Shown piece by piece: positions 20,889-29,413 of a DNA stretch of 61,058 bases. A program made the translations under genes and the position numbers. The stretch comes from a virus. The stretch lies in IMG/VR virus record IMGVR_UViG_3300042291_000291, positions 1 through 61,058 of that record. One strand, 5' to 3'. The number at the start of each line of letters is the position of its first letter. Within the stretch, counting starts at the first letter, position 1. The notes beneath the pieces are model-generated. The model saw only the letters and a list, made by a program, of their open reading frames with translations, searched no databases and was not told the DNA's origin.

Positions 20889-22364
20889 TTAAACAATAGA
20901 AGTTATTAATCCATTTGTTACAGTAATTGTTTGAGCACCTACTACAAAAGAACCTGAAGCTCCAGTTGTATAAGTTGATGTAACTTTACCCCAATTAGCT
21001 TCACCCTGAACACCTACACATGTTAATACTCTACCAAGAGCATTTGTACCATCATTAAGTTGAATTGCATAGTTGGATGTACCATTTAAAGCTTGTGCAA
21101 AAACACCAACGTTTTTATTTGAAAAAGAAGTAGCTGCACCGGAAACACCTGTATTAAAATTACTATTTCCTGCAGCATAACCTTCAACACCTACATTTTG
21201 ACCTACTGTATTTATACCTTCTGCTGAACCATTAATCCCTACATAATTAGTATTAGCAGCACTACTATAAGTATTTTTAACAACTAATCCCCATAGTTGT
21301 GTTGATGTTCCAATATTTACTCTGTAAATTGCTGAAGGAGATGCACCAATACCAACACTAGTATTATTATCTCTAATTAAACCAGTTCCTAAAGTTGCAC
21401 CATCTGGAGTCCAACGTGCTACATAATTATTTATACCAGAACCTGAAACTCCACCACCACTAGGGGTTACCCAATTAGCTTCTCCAGTAGCAGTCATACA
21501 AGTCAATACTTTTCCAACACCTTCGCTACCATCTAAAAGTTTTAGTGAATAATTTGAACCAGCTCCACTTGTACTAAATTGACCTCCAATAGCAGTTGTT
21601 CCTCCACCTGCACTAGCTATAACACCTATATTAGTGCTTGTTGCATTAATTGCATAAAAAGAACCACCATACCCAGAAACTGATGTACCATTTGCTTCTC
21701 CGTAAACACCAATATTTACAACAGTACCTCCTGAAGCAAGAGCTCTGACTCCACTATTTTGTCCAGCCCCAACACCGTTGGCTTCTCCATAAACACCAAC
21801 ATTATTTCCAGTGGCTTTATTTGTTATTCCTACTACCGCATTTGTTTTAGAAGAAAGCACTTGCAGTTGAATTGTACTCACAGGTGCTGTATTTATACCT
21901 ACTGTAGTTCCATCATCTCGTATTAAACTATTACCTAATGTATTTCCGTCTGGTGTCCATTTTGCTAGATAATTGAGTGTTCCTGAACCATCAACACCTC
22001 CTGCTACAGCAATAAGTGGACTTGCTGGTGTACCCAAACCTGTAATAGTTATTCCATCTACAGAAACTTTAACTATAGGATTAAGTGGATCAGTATTGTC
22101 TGTATTTAAACCCGTTACTGATTGTACACTATTTGAAAAATTTGTACAAAAAAATAATACAATACTTTCTAATGCATCAGCAATTGAAGAATCTTGTGCA
22201 ACAACAATATTTAGTCCACACATAATATCTGGTAATGTATATCTTACACATTGAGCATCAAAAAATTCTGCACATGGTTGTGGATTAGGACAATCTACTG
22301 GAGTTGGACATGGAGGTAAAGAAGGATAAGCATCATCACATCCACATTTTATACATGTATTCAT
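20889..22364 (-). CDS. Fibre/decoration protein with duplicated repeat domain (491 aa)
   Basis: The N-terminal about 60 residues are Cys/Pro-rich with CVRYTLPDIMCGLNIVVAQ and SIADALESIVLFFC, which align with the N-terminus of the next gene and look like a virion anchor. Two copies of a roughly 180-residue unit follow, each opening NYLAKWTPDGNTLGNSLIRD or a close variant and closing with GKVLTC..GEANW; inside are short Gly/Asn/Val beta repeats. Such units are common in Bacteroidota phage tail or head fibres. Probably a trimeric host-contacting fibre. It is the last gene before the terminator at 20.83 kb. Confidence 0.7.
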   Translation of the reverse strand: MNTCIKCGCDDAYPSLPPCPTPVDCPNPQPCAEFFDAQCVRYTLPDIMCGLNIVVAQDSSIADALESIVLFFCTNFSNSVQSVTGLNTDNTDPLNPIVKVSVDGITITGLGTPASPLIAVAGGVDGSGTLNYLAKWTPDGNTLGNSLIRDDGTTVGINTAPVSTIQLQVLSSKTNAVVGITNKATGNNVGVYGEANGVGAGQNSGVRALASGGTVVNIGVYGEANGTSVSGYGGSFYAINATSTNIGVIASAGGGTTAIGGQFSTSGAGSNYSLKLLDGSEGVGKVLTCMTATGEANWVTPSGGGVSGSGINNYVARWTPDGATLGTGLIRDNNTSVGIGASPSAIYRVNIGTSTQLWGLVVKNTYSSAANTNYVGINGSAEGINTVGQNVGVEGYAAGNSNFNTGVSGAATSFSNKNVGVFAQALNGTSNYAIQLNDGTNALGRVLTCVGVQGEANWGKVTSTYTTGASGSFVVGAQTITVTNGLITSIV

Positions 22365-22372
22365 AGTATTTT

Positions 22373-23821
22373 TTATTTAATTTTTTGAATTGAAAATTTT
22401 GCAAAATCACTTACTGTTGATGTATATGCTACATCACTTAAGTTTAAAATATTTAATTGAAGTTGTGCACCTACAGTTAAATTTAAACCTAATGCAGTTC
22501 CCGTAATATCAGCAAATTGTGTTACTTGATTAAAAGTTGCACTACTTACAACATAATAATTAACTGATGTTGAACTTACAATTCCTGCTATAACCATACC
22601 ACTAGTAAAACCTACAGCTGGTTTAGATAAATGAACACAAAAGTTTAAATTATATCTACCAGTTGCTGGACAAGACCAAATACCTGTTATAGGATCATAA
22701 GCAGAATCTTCATCATATATTTCTGTTAATAATTGTACTACACCATCATTTATTAAATCAACTGATGAAGAAGGTACTACAAGTGGAACATTTAATGGAG
22801 TACTTTCAGCAAGCATTGCACCTGGTACTATTGCATCAGCTGTTAATGTAAATGTTGGCCCTACACCAACTGACAAAGCAACTGTTGCTGTATTTGCAAT
22901 TGATGGAGCTGAAGGAATTACATCTGCACTAACTACATAAGCTGGCCCTCCTGTTACTGTCATATTGATTGTTGCAGTAGCTAAAGCAGAAACTGTTACA
23001 CTTCCGTTTCTTAAATCTTCAATACATGCCCAAATATTATTAATTGTACCAGCAACAGTAGGTGTTGGTAATTGTGTTGACCATAATACTGCATATTGTA
23101 CAGACATCTGTGCAAGAGGATTTGCTATTGAAAGATCAGTAGATGCAACAGTTTGATTTGCAATTGCAGTTGCTAATAATCCAGCATCACCTGTTGTACT
23201 AACATAAGTACACCATATATCATTTATAAATACTTGTAATATAAGATCAATTGCTTGCTCACTACCACTAGGCAATGTATCTATATCACATTGTAATGTA
23301 AACTTAGGCGTAGTATATGATGGAGGTGATGTATTTTCTAAATCAGTTACTCTTACATCTAGATCAGCAATTGCTATATCTTGTAATGCATTAACATCAA
23401 TAATTGCACATATTTTTTCACCAATAGCAATTACATACTCAGTAAGATTCATTGTAGTTGTAGTACCATTTATAAAACATGGTGCTACTGTTACAATACA
23501 ATCTGTAGGACATCCATTTGAAGGAGGTACATCAGGAGTAACTGGAATATTTTCAAGTTCACATACTTTAAGTATTAAGAAATTAATCAAGTCAGTAAAA
23601 GTACTTGGTGCACAATTTACTAAATTAAAACAATCAAGATCATAAGAATTAATATTTAATGTATCTAGAATTGCACATAACTCAGTTGCAAGTTTTTCAA
23701 CCACATCAGTAATAGAATCTCCTCTACATAAGTTTATACACTTTAAATCCGGACCTGCCCAAATTACACAATTTGAAGAAGTTGGACTACATGGTGAATT
23801 ATCAAAATTTAATGGTTTCAT
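22373..23821 (-). CDS. Fibre/head-fibre protein with C1q-like tip (482 aa)
   Basis: The Cys-rich N-terminus carries CVIWAGPDLKCINLCRGDSI and DVVEKLATELC, an anchor segment I associate with crAss-like fibre proteins and which parallels the 491-aa neighbour. A second similar segment follows at residues 70-150. The middle is Thr/Ala/Val-rich. The C-terminal about 120 residues contain YDPITGIWSCPATGRYNLNF, the signature of a C1q/TNF-type jelly roll that forms trimeric knobs. It stands eight bases upstream of the next fibre gene. Role: probable head fibre or receptor-binding fibre. Confidence 0.68.
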   Translation of the reverse strand: MKPLNFDNSPCSPTSSNCVIWAGPDLKCINLCRGDSITDVVEKLATELCAILDTLNINSYDLDCFNLVNCAPSTFTDLINFLILKVCELENIPVTPDVPPSNGCPTDCIVTVAPCFINGTTTTMNLTEYVIAIGEKICAIIDVNALQDIAIADLDVRVTDLENTSPPSYTTPKFTLQCDIDTLPSGSEQAIDLILQVFINDIWCTYVSTTGDAGLLATAIANQTVASTDLSIANPLAQMSVQYAVLWSTQLPTPTVAGTINNIWACIEDLRNGSVTVSALATATINMTVTGGPAYVVSADVIPSAPSIANTATVALSVGVGPTFTLTADAIVPGAMLAESTPLNVPLVVPSSSVDLINDGVVQLLTEIYDEDSAYDPITGIWSCPATGRYNLNFCVHLSKPAVGFTSGMVIAGIVSSTSVNYYVVSSATFNQVTQFADITGTALGLNLTVGAQLQLNILNLSDVAYTSTVSDFAKFSIQKIK

Positions 23822-23856
23822 ATCTTTAGTATCTATTTATAATATAACAATTTTAA

Positions 23857-25422
23857 TTAAGAATTGCAACCGCAACCACAATTTATAGTTTGTTGACAAC
23901 TATTAGTATTAGGAGTATTACATCCACATCCGCAACCTGTATTATGTGTACAACAATCTTGAAAAGGTCTGCATACATAATCAGGATTCATAATTGCTTG
24001 TAACTCTAATAACTGAAATTTAATATCAAGTCTATACAAGTCATCTTCCGGACAACATGGAGCAATACCATATCTTTGTGCTATAACGTCTTTATATAAG
24101 ATATGAGAGTATGAACAAGCTATTCTTTCATAGTATTCAGTTGAACATGCTGGAGAATTATATCCTGGTCTTACACTTTTAAAAGGAACATCTGCTGGAC
24201 ATCTATTATCTACACATGGACCATTATCAGTAAATATTTTAGGAAGATCCCAGTCTAAAGGATATATCCATTTTAATACACAAAACTTTACACTAGTAGC
24301 TCCTGCTGCTAATGTAATTGATTTAGTTACATTATCACAATCTTTAAATGAAAAAGTTGCAGTTGTAGTACTATTATTAGTTATTGTACTACAGAAACAT
24401 ACTGTATTAGTTAAACATTCTTCACATGACTCATATACTTCATCTACTACAACTAAATCATCTGATGTGTTTATATCAGTTTCTTCAACATAGTAACATG
24501 ACTCAGGACAAAATTTAAGTTTAATAATAGATGTTAAGTATGCAGATAAATCAGTAGTTGTATATACTGTTGGAGCTATGCCTTCACAATCTATTACTGC
24601 ATATCTTGTTACAGTACATTCTTGACATGTATCATAAGCAAGAGATACTGTTGTTATTACTGGAGAAGGTACTTCACCAACATATATAGTCACATAAAAA
24701 CACCCTTCATATTCATCAAGAGTTACTATCCTATCAACATATGCTGATAAGTCTTCTGATGTATAAAGAATAAAGTCATCAGCCGGATCACATGATTCTA
24801 ATCTATAATTAATAACAGGTGAGCATTCATCACAATCTACATATGTACTTAGTACTGTTACAGGGAAAGGGGATATACAAACTTCTGCAATTGATACTGT
24901 CCAACATCCTGGAAATTCTGCAATTGTAATAATTTGATCAAGTGAATATGGAAATGCTAATTCTTGTGAATCAGAAAGTATTGTTTCACCTGTTTCACAA
25001 TTAGTTAATCTATAACATATAATTGGACATGTAAATATTTTAGGGCTAACATAATTAGTACATGGATCACCAACACTAATAATAATATCAGTACCTACAA
25101 CATTTGGATATGATTTTGAACATATCCTTGCTGGAGCAGTAGTATAAGTTAAACGTTCTCTGTCATCAATATAAGTTACAGTTCCTATACCAGTAATTGT
25201 ATAACATTTAGTTACACAAGGTGTACATCGATTTTCACTAGGACTAACATAAGTTAATGGATAAATTGGTTCTTCAGTTGCTATTGTTACGTACCAACAT
25301 ATAAATGGTGTTGAATTGGTACTCATTAAATTACCAACACTGAAAGAACACACAGGACAATTAACATCATCTGTGTATATTATATCATCATTCACACAAT
25401 TATATAACTTATATATTGCCAT
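23857..25422 (-). CDS. Cysteine-rich tandem-repeat virion protein (521 aa)
   Basis: 45 cysteines by my count (8.6%), extreme for a phage protein. At least three tandem units of 65-70 residues (about 145-345) share the frame YRLxxC, YTxxDLSAY, IVxLxE, GCxYV and YxxCxEC; a degenerate unit precedes them. The C-terminus ends in two CGCGCN knots. The neighbouring genes are fibre proteins and a 45-aa zinc-ribbon-like protein, so it is probably exposed on the virion. Cysteines may bind metal or form disulfides after lysis. No family with known function is recognised. Confidence 0.68.
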   Translation of the reverse strand: MAIYKLYNCVNDDIIYTDDVNCPVCSFSVGNLMSTNSTPFICWYVTIATEEPIYPLTYVSPSENRCTPCVTKCYTITGIGTVTYIDDRERLTYTTAPARICSKSYPNVVGTDIIISVGDPCTNYVSPKIFTCPIICYRLTNCETGETILSDSQELAFPYSLDQIITIAEFPGCWTVSIAEVCISPFPVTVLSTYVDCDECSPVINYRLESCDPADDFILYTSEDLSAYVDRIVTLDEYEGCFYVTIYVGEVPSPVITTVSLAYDTCQECTVTRYAVIDCEGIAPTVYTTTDLSAYLTSIIKLKFCPESCYYVEETDINTSDDLVVVDEVYESCEECLTNTVCFCSTITNNSTTTATFSFKDCDNVTKSITLAAGATSVKFCVLKWIYPLDWDLPKIFTDNGPCVDNRCPADVPFKSVRPGYNSPACSTEYYERIACSYSHILYKDVIAQRYGIAPCCPEDDLYRLDIKFQLLELQAIMNPDYVCRPFQDCCTHNTGCGCGCNTPNTNSCQQTINCGCGCNS

Positions 25423-25427
25423 CTTAA

Positions 25428-25565
25428 TTATTTTTTTGGTTGTAATTGTTTAAGCTTCATTTCATAAGCTGAAATACAGTTTGTACATACCTGTGCTTTA
25501 TTTGATGCAACTCTTTTTTGACAGCCACATGATAAATTTTTACTGCAGTTTGAACATTTTGCCAT
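25428..25565 (-). CDS. Small zinc-ribbon-like protein (45 aa)
   Basis: ATG at 25565, TAA at 25428. The protein begins MAKCSNCSKNLSCGCQKR and continues with VCTNCISAYEMKLKQ. Four Cys-x(1-2)-Cys elements (CSNC, CGC, CTNC) suggest one or two zinc sites; the tail is a basic helix. It fits exactly between two virion genes, 5 bases from one and 19 from the other, so it is a real small gene. Very similar small CxxC proteins occur in Bacteroidota phages beside structural genes. Function unknown. Confidence 0.75.
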   Translation of the reverse strand: MAKCSNCSKNLSCGCQKRVASNKAQVCTNCISAYEMKLKQLQPKK

Positions 25566-25584
25566 CTTGTTGGTTTTTAATGGT

Positions 25585-26130
25585 TTAACAATTTTTACAT
25601 TCTATCTTACGCATTATCTTTAATGCATAATTATATAAGGTCATTCCGTGAGTTGGTTCATGACAAAATTCTACTTTTGCTTTTGCAGCATCCAAGTACA
25701 TCTTAGCCATCTTCAATATCTCTAATTTCTTTTGAATACTTGCAGGTGGTTCACACGCAGCAAGATCTAATTTACATAAAATATTATTATAAATATTTAA
25801 TGCTCTTGTAATTCTCAAATGATTATATATTACAAATACTGTATCATTAGGAGACACACTATATTTAATAACATATATACCATCTGGTAAATCACTAAAT
25901 GTTGTACCATCACATCCTTGAGTTTGTAATTGTAAATCACATGCTGTAAGAATTGTGTTTGCACCTTGCACTGTTGTAAGTTGAGTTGAATAATTAAATC
26001 CAGGTACAGTTACATTTAATGTAGGACATGATACGGGCATCAATGGAGAATAAATACTTGTATCTAATACTGATATTATACAAGTATTCATTACAGTAGG
26101 TACTTCTAAACTTAATAAATGATGTGCCAT
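25585..26130 (-). CDS. Structural protein of Bacteroidota phages (181 aa)
   Basis: The pattern is familiar from Bacteroidota phage structural genes: an N-terminal beta domain with a PGF motif (LNVTVPGFNYSTQL), then LPDGIYVIKYSVSPND, then a C-terminal helical pair (IQKKLEILKMAKMYLDAAKA) and a Cys-ending tail (IECKNC). It sits downstream of a terminator and opens the fibre unit. It may be a fibre adaptor or tail component. No catalytic motif. Confidence 0.6.
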   Translation of the reverse strand: MAHHLLSLEVPTVMNTCIISVLDTSIYSPLMPVSCPTLNVTVPGFNYSTQLTTVQGANTILTACDLQLQTQGCDGTTFSDLPDGIYVIKYSVSPNDTVFVIYNHLRITRALNIYNNILCKLDLAACEPPASIQKKLEILKMAKMYLDAAKAKVEFCHEPTHGMTLYNYALKIMRKIECKNC

Positions 26131-26144
26131 AATAATTTATAAAA

Positions 26145-26175
26145 AAAGGGAGGGAAAATAAATTCACCTCCCTTT
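26145..26175 (-). terminator. Rho-independent terminator
   Basis: Minus strand: AAAGGGAGG / CCTCCCTTT stem with a T-run, directly after the 438-aa structural gene. It isolates that gene from the fibre unit downstream. Confidence 0.85.
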
Positions 26176-26199
26176 GTTAGTAATATAATTTTGTACTAC

Positions 26200-27516
26200 T
26201 TATGGAATAAGTGCAGCTTCCAATGGAATAAGTGGAGTACAAGCTGTAATAGCTTCAACTATTTCTAGGTCAATACAGTTACCACATGCCTCAATCCACT
26301 CATTAACAAATTTTTCAAAATCTAAATCAATACCAGTTGTAATAACTTCTAATAAGTATTGATCATTATCAAATGTACCAGTTGGGTTATTGAAACGTGG
26401 AACTGAATGTTGCAAGTAATATCTTGTATAGAATGCAGTTCTGTTAATAGTATTCAAGATTTGATCACCTTGAGTAACCTCTCTTATTCTAAGATCAGTA
26501 GCAAAGAAGTTTTGTCTGTATCTTTCTGACAAGATTACATCTCTAGCAACTGATTCACCAAGACCCATTGCTTGTAAACCTGCACACTCAGTAACAACAC
26601 ATAATCCTTCAAATTCACATGGAGCACCATTGTAATCTACTAAAGAAGCATACAACTTAACTGGTTCTTTTTCAAAGAAATCAGAAGTTTGGAATGTACA
26701 GTCACTGAAGTCTGTTCCAACATAAGCACCAAATAAAGTAATACCTGCGTATTCACCTGGAGTATTTCCTGGAGATACATAGTTATCCCAAGTACCACCA
26801 ATTGTATAACCAGCTGGAGCAACAAAACCTGTTGTATCAGTTCCTGGAGCATACCATAAAGAATTATCTTCAGCAGTAACTACTGGCAATACAAATGGAG
26901 AAATTACTGTTCTTGCTGAACTAACAATTGTATTAGGTAAAATCTCACCAACAATTGCTTGAGCCCATTGGATCATAACTAAAGTACCATCTACTGGAGT
27001 TGGAGCAAGTGCTCCTGCAGGACAACATCCTGTGTAAGCATCAACAGTTAAGTAAGCATTGTGATTTAAAAATCTTAATGCAGGAGAACCTTTAACGTCA
27101 ATACGTAAAGAGTAAGTCTCATCACATAAAAATTCTCTTTCACAAGTACCACCATCTTCAGCAGTAAAAGGTGTGAACCCAATGTTGATAACATTTTGTT
27201 GAGCAATGTTAGGATCTACTCTGTAGAATCTATTAATGTACTTAGGGTTGATGATTTTAGATTTATTAGATTCTAAATATCCACCGTGAGAACCAATCTT
27301 ATCTTTAGAATACAAAGATCCTGAAGCAAGAATTAATGGGCAACATCCTGTAGGAGGTGCAGTAATATCAAGAACATTCCAAGTTTTTGGATCAACAAAT
27401 GCAAAATCACCTGTAGCAAGAATGTTACCTGGTGTTCCTAATTGTCCTTCATCAAGACCTGTAAAACCTTGTGTTCCAACGAAAGCCTTTTGAAAGGCAT
27501 GATTAAAATAAGCCAT
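26200..27516 (-). CDS. Abundant structural protein candidate (438 aa)
   Basis: Begins MAYFNHAFQKAFVGTQGFT and has a mixed beta/alpha composition with Cys-Cys pairs (GCCPLI, GCCPAG) and a C-terminal ACGNCIDLE. The start pattern (Ala-Tyr-Phe-Asn, then F-VGT) resembles a conserved crAss-like virion protein of undetermined position. It has its own TAATTTTG box upstream and its own strong terminator downstream, as the capsid gene region also does, which suggests high-level independent expression. Candidate auxiliary capsid or tail protein; no closer assignment is possible here. Confidence 0.62.
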   Translation of the reverse strand: MAYFNHAFQKAFVGTQGFTGLDEGQLGTPGNILATGDFAFVDPKTWNVLDITAPPTGCCPLILASGSLYSKDKIGSHGGYLESNKSKIINPKYINRFYRVDPNIAQQNVINIGFTPFTAEDGGTCEREFLCDETYSLRIDVKGSPALRFLNHNAYLTVDAYTGCCPAGALAPTPVDGTLVMIQWAQAIVGEILPNTIVSSARTVISPFVLPVVTAEDNSLWYAPGTDTTGFVAPAGYTIGGTWDNYVSPGNTPGEYAGITLFGAYVGTDFSDCTFQTSDFFEKEPVKLYASLVDYNGAPCEFEGLCVVTECAGLQAMGLGESVARDVILSERYRQNFFATDLRIREVTQGDQILNTINRTAFYTRYYLQHSVPRFNNPTGTFDNDQYLLEVITTGIDLDFEKFVNEWIEACGNCIDLEIVEAITACTPLIPLEAALIP

Positions 27517-27574
27517 AATAATTTAATTTTAATTAATAAATATATATATAATATAATAAAATAATTTCTATTTA

Positions 27575-27582
27575 CAAAATTA
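27575..27582 (-). promoter_or_regulatory. Putative -7 box TAATTTTG
   Basis: TAATTTTG (TAnnTTTG) overlaps the stop codon of the Dps-like gene and is followed by a roughly 60-base AT-rich leader to the ATG at 27516. With the terminator at 26145-26175 it would make the 438-aa gene a single-gene unit. Confidence 0.35.
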
Positions 27583-28032
27583 TTTCAAGAATAATAATTT
27601 ATACTTGGTTGAGTTAAGTGAAGATTTAACTAAATCAAGGTCATTAACAATTTCAGAGTAAGGCATTTTAGCTTGTAATCCAGTTACCATAGTAATTAGA
27701 TCTCTAATATAACTTAATCCTTCTGTAGGTGATGCTAGTGTTCTAGGAGATGCTTCTGTATATTCAAGAATTCTTTCTGCTGCTCCTTGATATCCTTCTG
27801 CTAAATCATCAGCATGACCTGGTAGTGCATCATATAATTCATTTAAAGCTTTGTGTGCAGCATATGCTCCTGAACCTTGAACTTTTAAATGTAGTTTATG
27901 AAATGATGTTGCTGCATTCATTAACTCTGTAACACATGCAGCTGTAGCTGAATCAATTGATCCTGATGCTGGAGCTGAATAACTTGCATATGAAGTTGTA
28001 GACTCTCTTTTAAGTAATTTGGGTTTTTCCAT
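27580..28032 (-). CDS. Dps/ferritin-like protein in the virion block (150 aa)
   Basis: Residues 33-90 match the Dps/ferritin-like pattern: SFHKLHLKVQGSGAYAAHKA, then LNELYDALPGHADDLAE and GAAERILEY. This mirrors the Dps helix A/B motif with its His and Asp ferroxidase-type residues (H44, H47, H59, D73-D76 region by my count). Phage homologues fall in an uncharacterised ferritin-like family (I recall DUF5856). It lies between a connector gene and the abundant structural gene. It could be an iron-binding or DNA-protecting protein or a structural protein using the fold. Confidence 0.65.
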   Translation of the reverse strand: MEKPKLLKRESTTSYASYSAPASGSIDSATAACVTELMNAATSFHKLHLKVQGSGAYAAHKALNELYDALPGHADDLAEGYQGAAERILEYTEASPRTLASPTEGLSYIRDLITMVTGLQAKMPYSEIVNDLDLVKSSLNSTKYKLLFLK

Positions 28033-28043
28033 TATTATAAATA

Positions 28044-28742
28044 TTAATTGTTTCTTTCTGCTGTTTCTGTTCCTCTAGAGAATTGATTACCTGATTCAAT
28101 ATCACCAGCAAGTATACTAACTGCTTCATCAATTAGTAATTCAACTATATCATCTTTAAATTCACAATTTACATTTGTAGTAGTTTCTACACTAGTGTAA
28201 GGATCTATACATCCCTGTATCTCAATTTTTATTGGTTGTCTATAATATGTAAGACTACCAGAACTAATATCAAAATCATTATTTGTATACACATTGACTC
28301 TATTATTTTTTAAAGTTGCAAATGTTTCAGCCCACTCAAAACTAGGTCTCTTAGCATTATCAAATAGTAATTGATTTAAGTTACCTTCTTCTGCAAGATA
28401 CACTGACATTCTTCTATCATCACAACATCCTTTTTTAGCTTGAATATCTACACGTTTCCATTGTAAATAATCAGGAGGTAAATCAGAATAAGAAGATATA
28501 TCAGATTTAACAAATGGTACATTAATAGTATCTAGTAGTATTTGTAAATCATCTATTCTTCTAGTAGACTGCTCATCACCTTCTTTTACAATATTGATAC
28601 CATGAAGTTGTCTTCTAATCCATTCAACCTGAGCCTTATTAAAAGACTCCACTACTTGCCAACATTCAATGTTGTCATAGTCTTGGCTGTCCAATTTGTT
28701 AAGACGTTGTTTCACTTTTATAACTATAGTACTATTAAGCAT
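28044..28742 (-). CDS. Head-tail connector/ring protein (232 aa)
   Basis: Adaptor-like layout: N-terminal helices (VIKVKQRLNKLDSQDYDNIE, ESFNKAQVEWIRRQL), the motif LPPDYLQWKRVDIQAK that in tail-tubular/gp4-like proteins marks the first beta strand, and a C-terminal helix (DDIVELLIDEAVSILAGDIE). Three bases downstream of the basic-protein cluster. Likely the ring that contacts the portal. No catalytic residues. Confidence 0.62.
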   Translation of the reverse strand: MLNSTIVIKVKQRLNKLDSQDYDNIECWQVVESFNKAQVEWIRRQLHGINIVKEGDEQSTRRIDDLQILLDTINVPFVKSDISSYSDLPPDYLQWKRVDIQAKKGCCDDRRMSVYLAEEGNLNQLLFDNAKRPSFEWAETFATLKNNRVNVYTNNDFDISSGSLTYYRQPIKIEIQGCIDPYTSVETTTNVNCEFKDDIVELLIDEAVSILAGDIESGNQFSRGTETAERNN

Positions 28743-28745
28743 CTG

Positions 28746-29126
28746 TTATTTCTTTTTAGTTTTAATAGACCCTCCAGTTTTTTGTTTTTTACATCCAATT
28801 GCTAGCCTACGAGCTTTAGCTCCTGATACATCATTCCAAATATTTGTTTCAACATCAGCCATTGTTGATGAATCTGATGGAGTCATTGGTCCTGTTAATG
28901 GTATATTTCTATCTGTATATATTTTTTTTACATCGGGTGTTCTGTCTCTTTTATATTGTGCTGGATTTTTATTAATAAGATCAAGCATCAGTGCATTTGA
29001 TTTTGGGGACATTGTTCCACCTGTTTGCATTTTCTTCATAGAAGATTTAACTACTACATCTCTAGCTTCATTAGCTTTTCTAAATGCAGTTAGTGGGTGT
29101 TCTTTAGTTATTGTTTTCTTAGCCAT
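28746..29126 (-). CDS. Small basic Gly-Gly protein (126 aa)
   Basis: Strongly basic and probably disordered at both ends. It carries MQTGG at residues 33-37 and ends QKTGGSIKTKKK with Gly-Gly at 118-119, seven residues from the end. The last 13 bases of its gene repeat in three other junctions of this cluster. The core (SKSNALMLDLINKNPAQYKR) is helical. Probably a packaged DNA-binding or core protein by composition and place; I recognise no family. Confidence 0.65.
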   Translation of the reverse strand: MAKKTITKEHPLTAFRKANEARDVVVKSSMKKMQTGGTMSPKSNALMLDLINKNPAQYKRDRTPDVKKIYTDRNIPLTGPMTPSDSSTMADVETNIWNDVSGAKARRLAIGCKKQKTGGSIKTKKK

Positions 29127-29137
29127 TGTATATTATT

Positions 29138-29413
29138 TTAACAGTTCCACTTTCTCAAAGCTAGAGCCTTTCTAGTAGGTCTACCTTTTTCATCTTTCAT
29201 AGGTCCATCTACTCCAGACATTCTGCTACAGAAACTCTTGCGTCTCTTAGCATCTTTACTATCAGGATCTAACTTAGAAGGTTTAGTAGTAACAGCCATT
29301 TTCATATTTCCACCTGTAGTTCTATTATACTTATCTACACCTTTTTGTGTAAGTCCACCACTTTTAGATTTTTCACCTCTAGATATTGACAGTGAGACAT
29401 TTTTCTTGCTCAT
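29138..29413 (-). CDS. Small basic conserved phage protein, DUF6321-like (91 aa)
   Basis: Contains two signatures I recall for a small phage/giant-virus family (DUF6321): GGLTQKGVDKYNRTTGGN near residues 19-36 and KRRKSFCSRMSGVDGPMKD followed by GRPTRKALALRKWNC at the C-terminus. Highly basic. Its first 35 bases overlap the end of the GIY-YIG gene, which suggests the nuclease was inserted just upstream. The molecular role of the family is unknown to me; a virion or DNA-associated role is inferred from context. Confidence 0.68.
   Translation of the reverse strand: MSKKNVSLSISRGEKSKSGGLTQKGVDKYNRTTGGNMKMAVTTKPSKLDPDSKDAKRRKSFCSRMSGVDGPMKDEKGRPTRKALALRKWNC

Noticed and set aside
28696-29175. 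Plus-strand open frame of 159 codons
   Set aside because: It covers two clear minus-strand genes in antisense and has the hydrophobic composition typical of antisense to Lys-rich genes.
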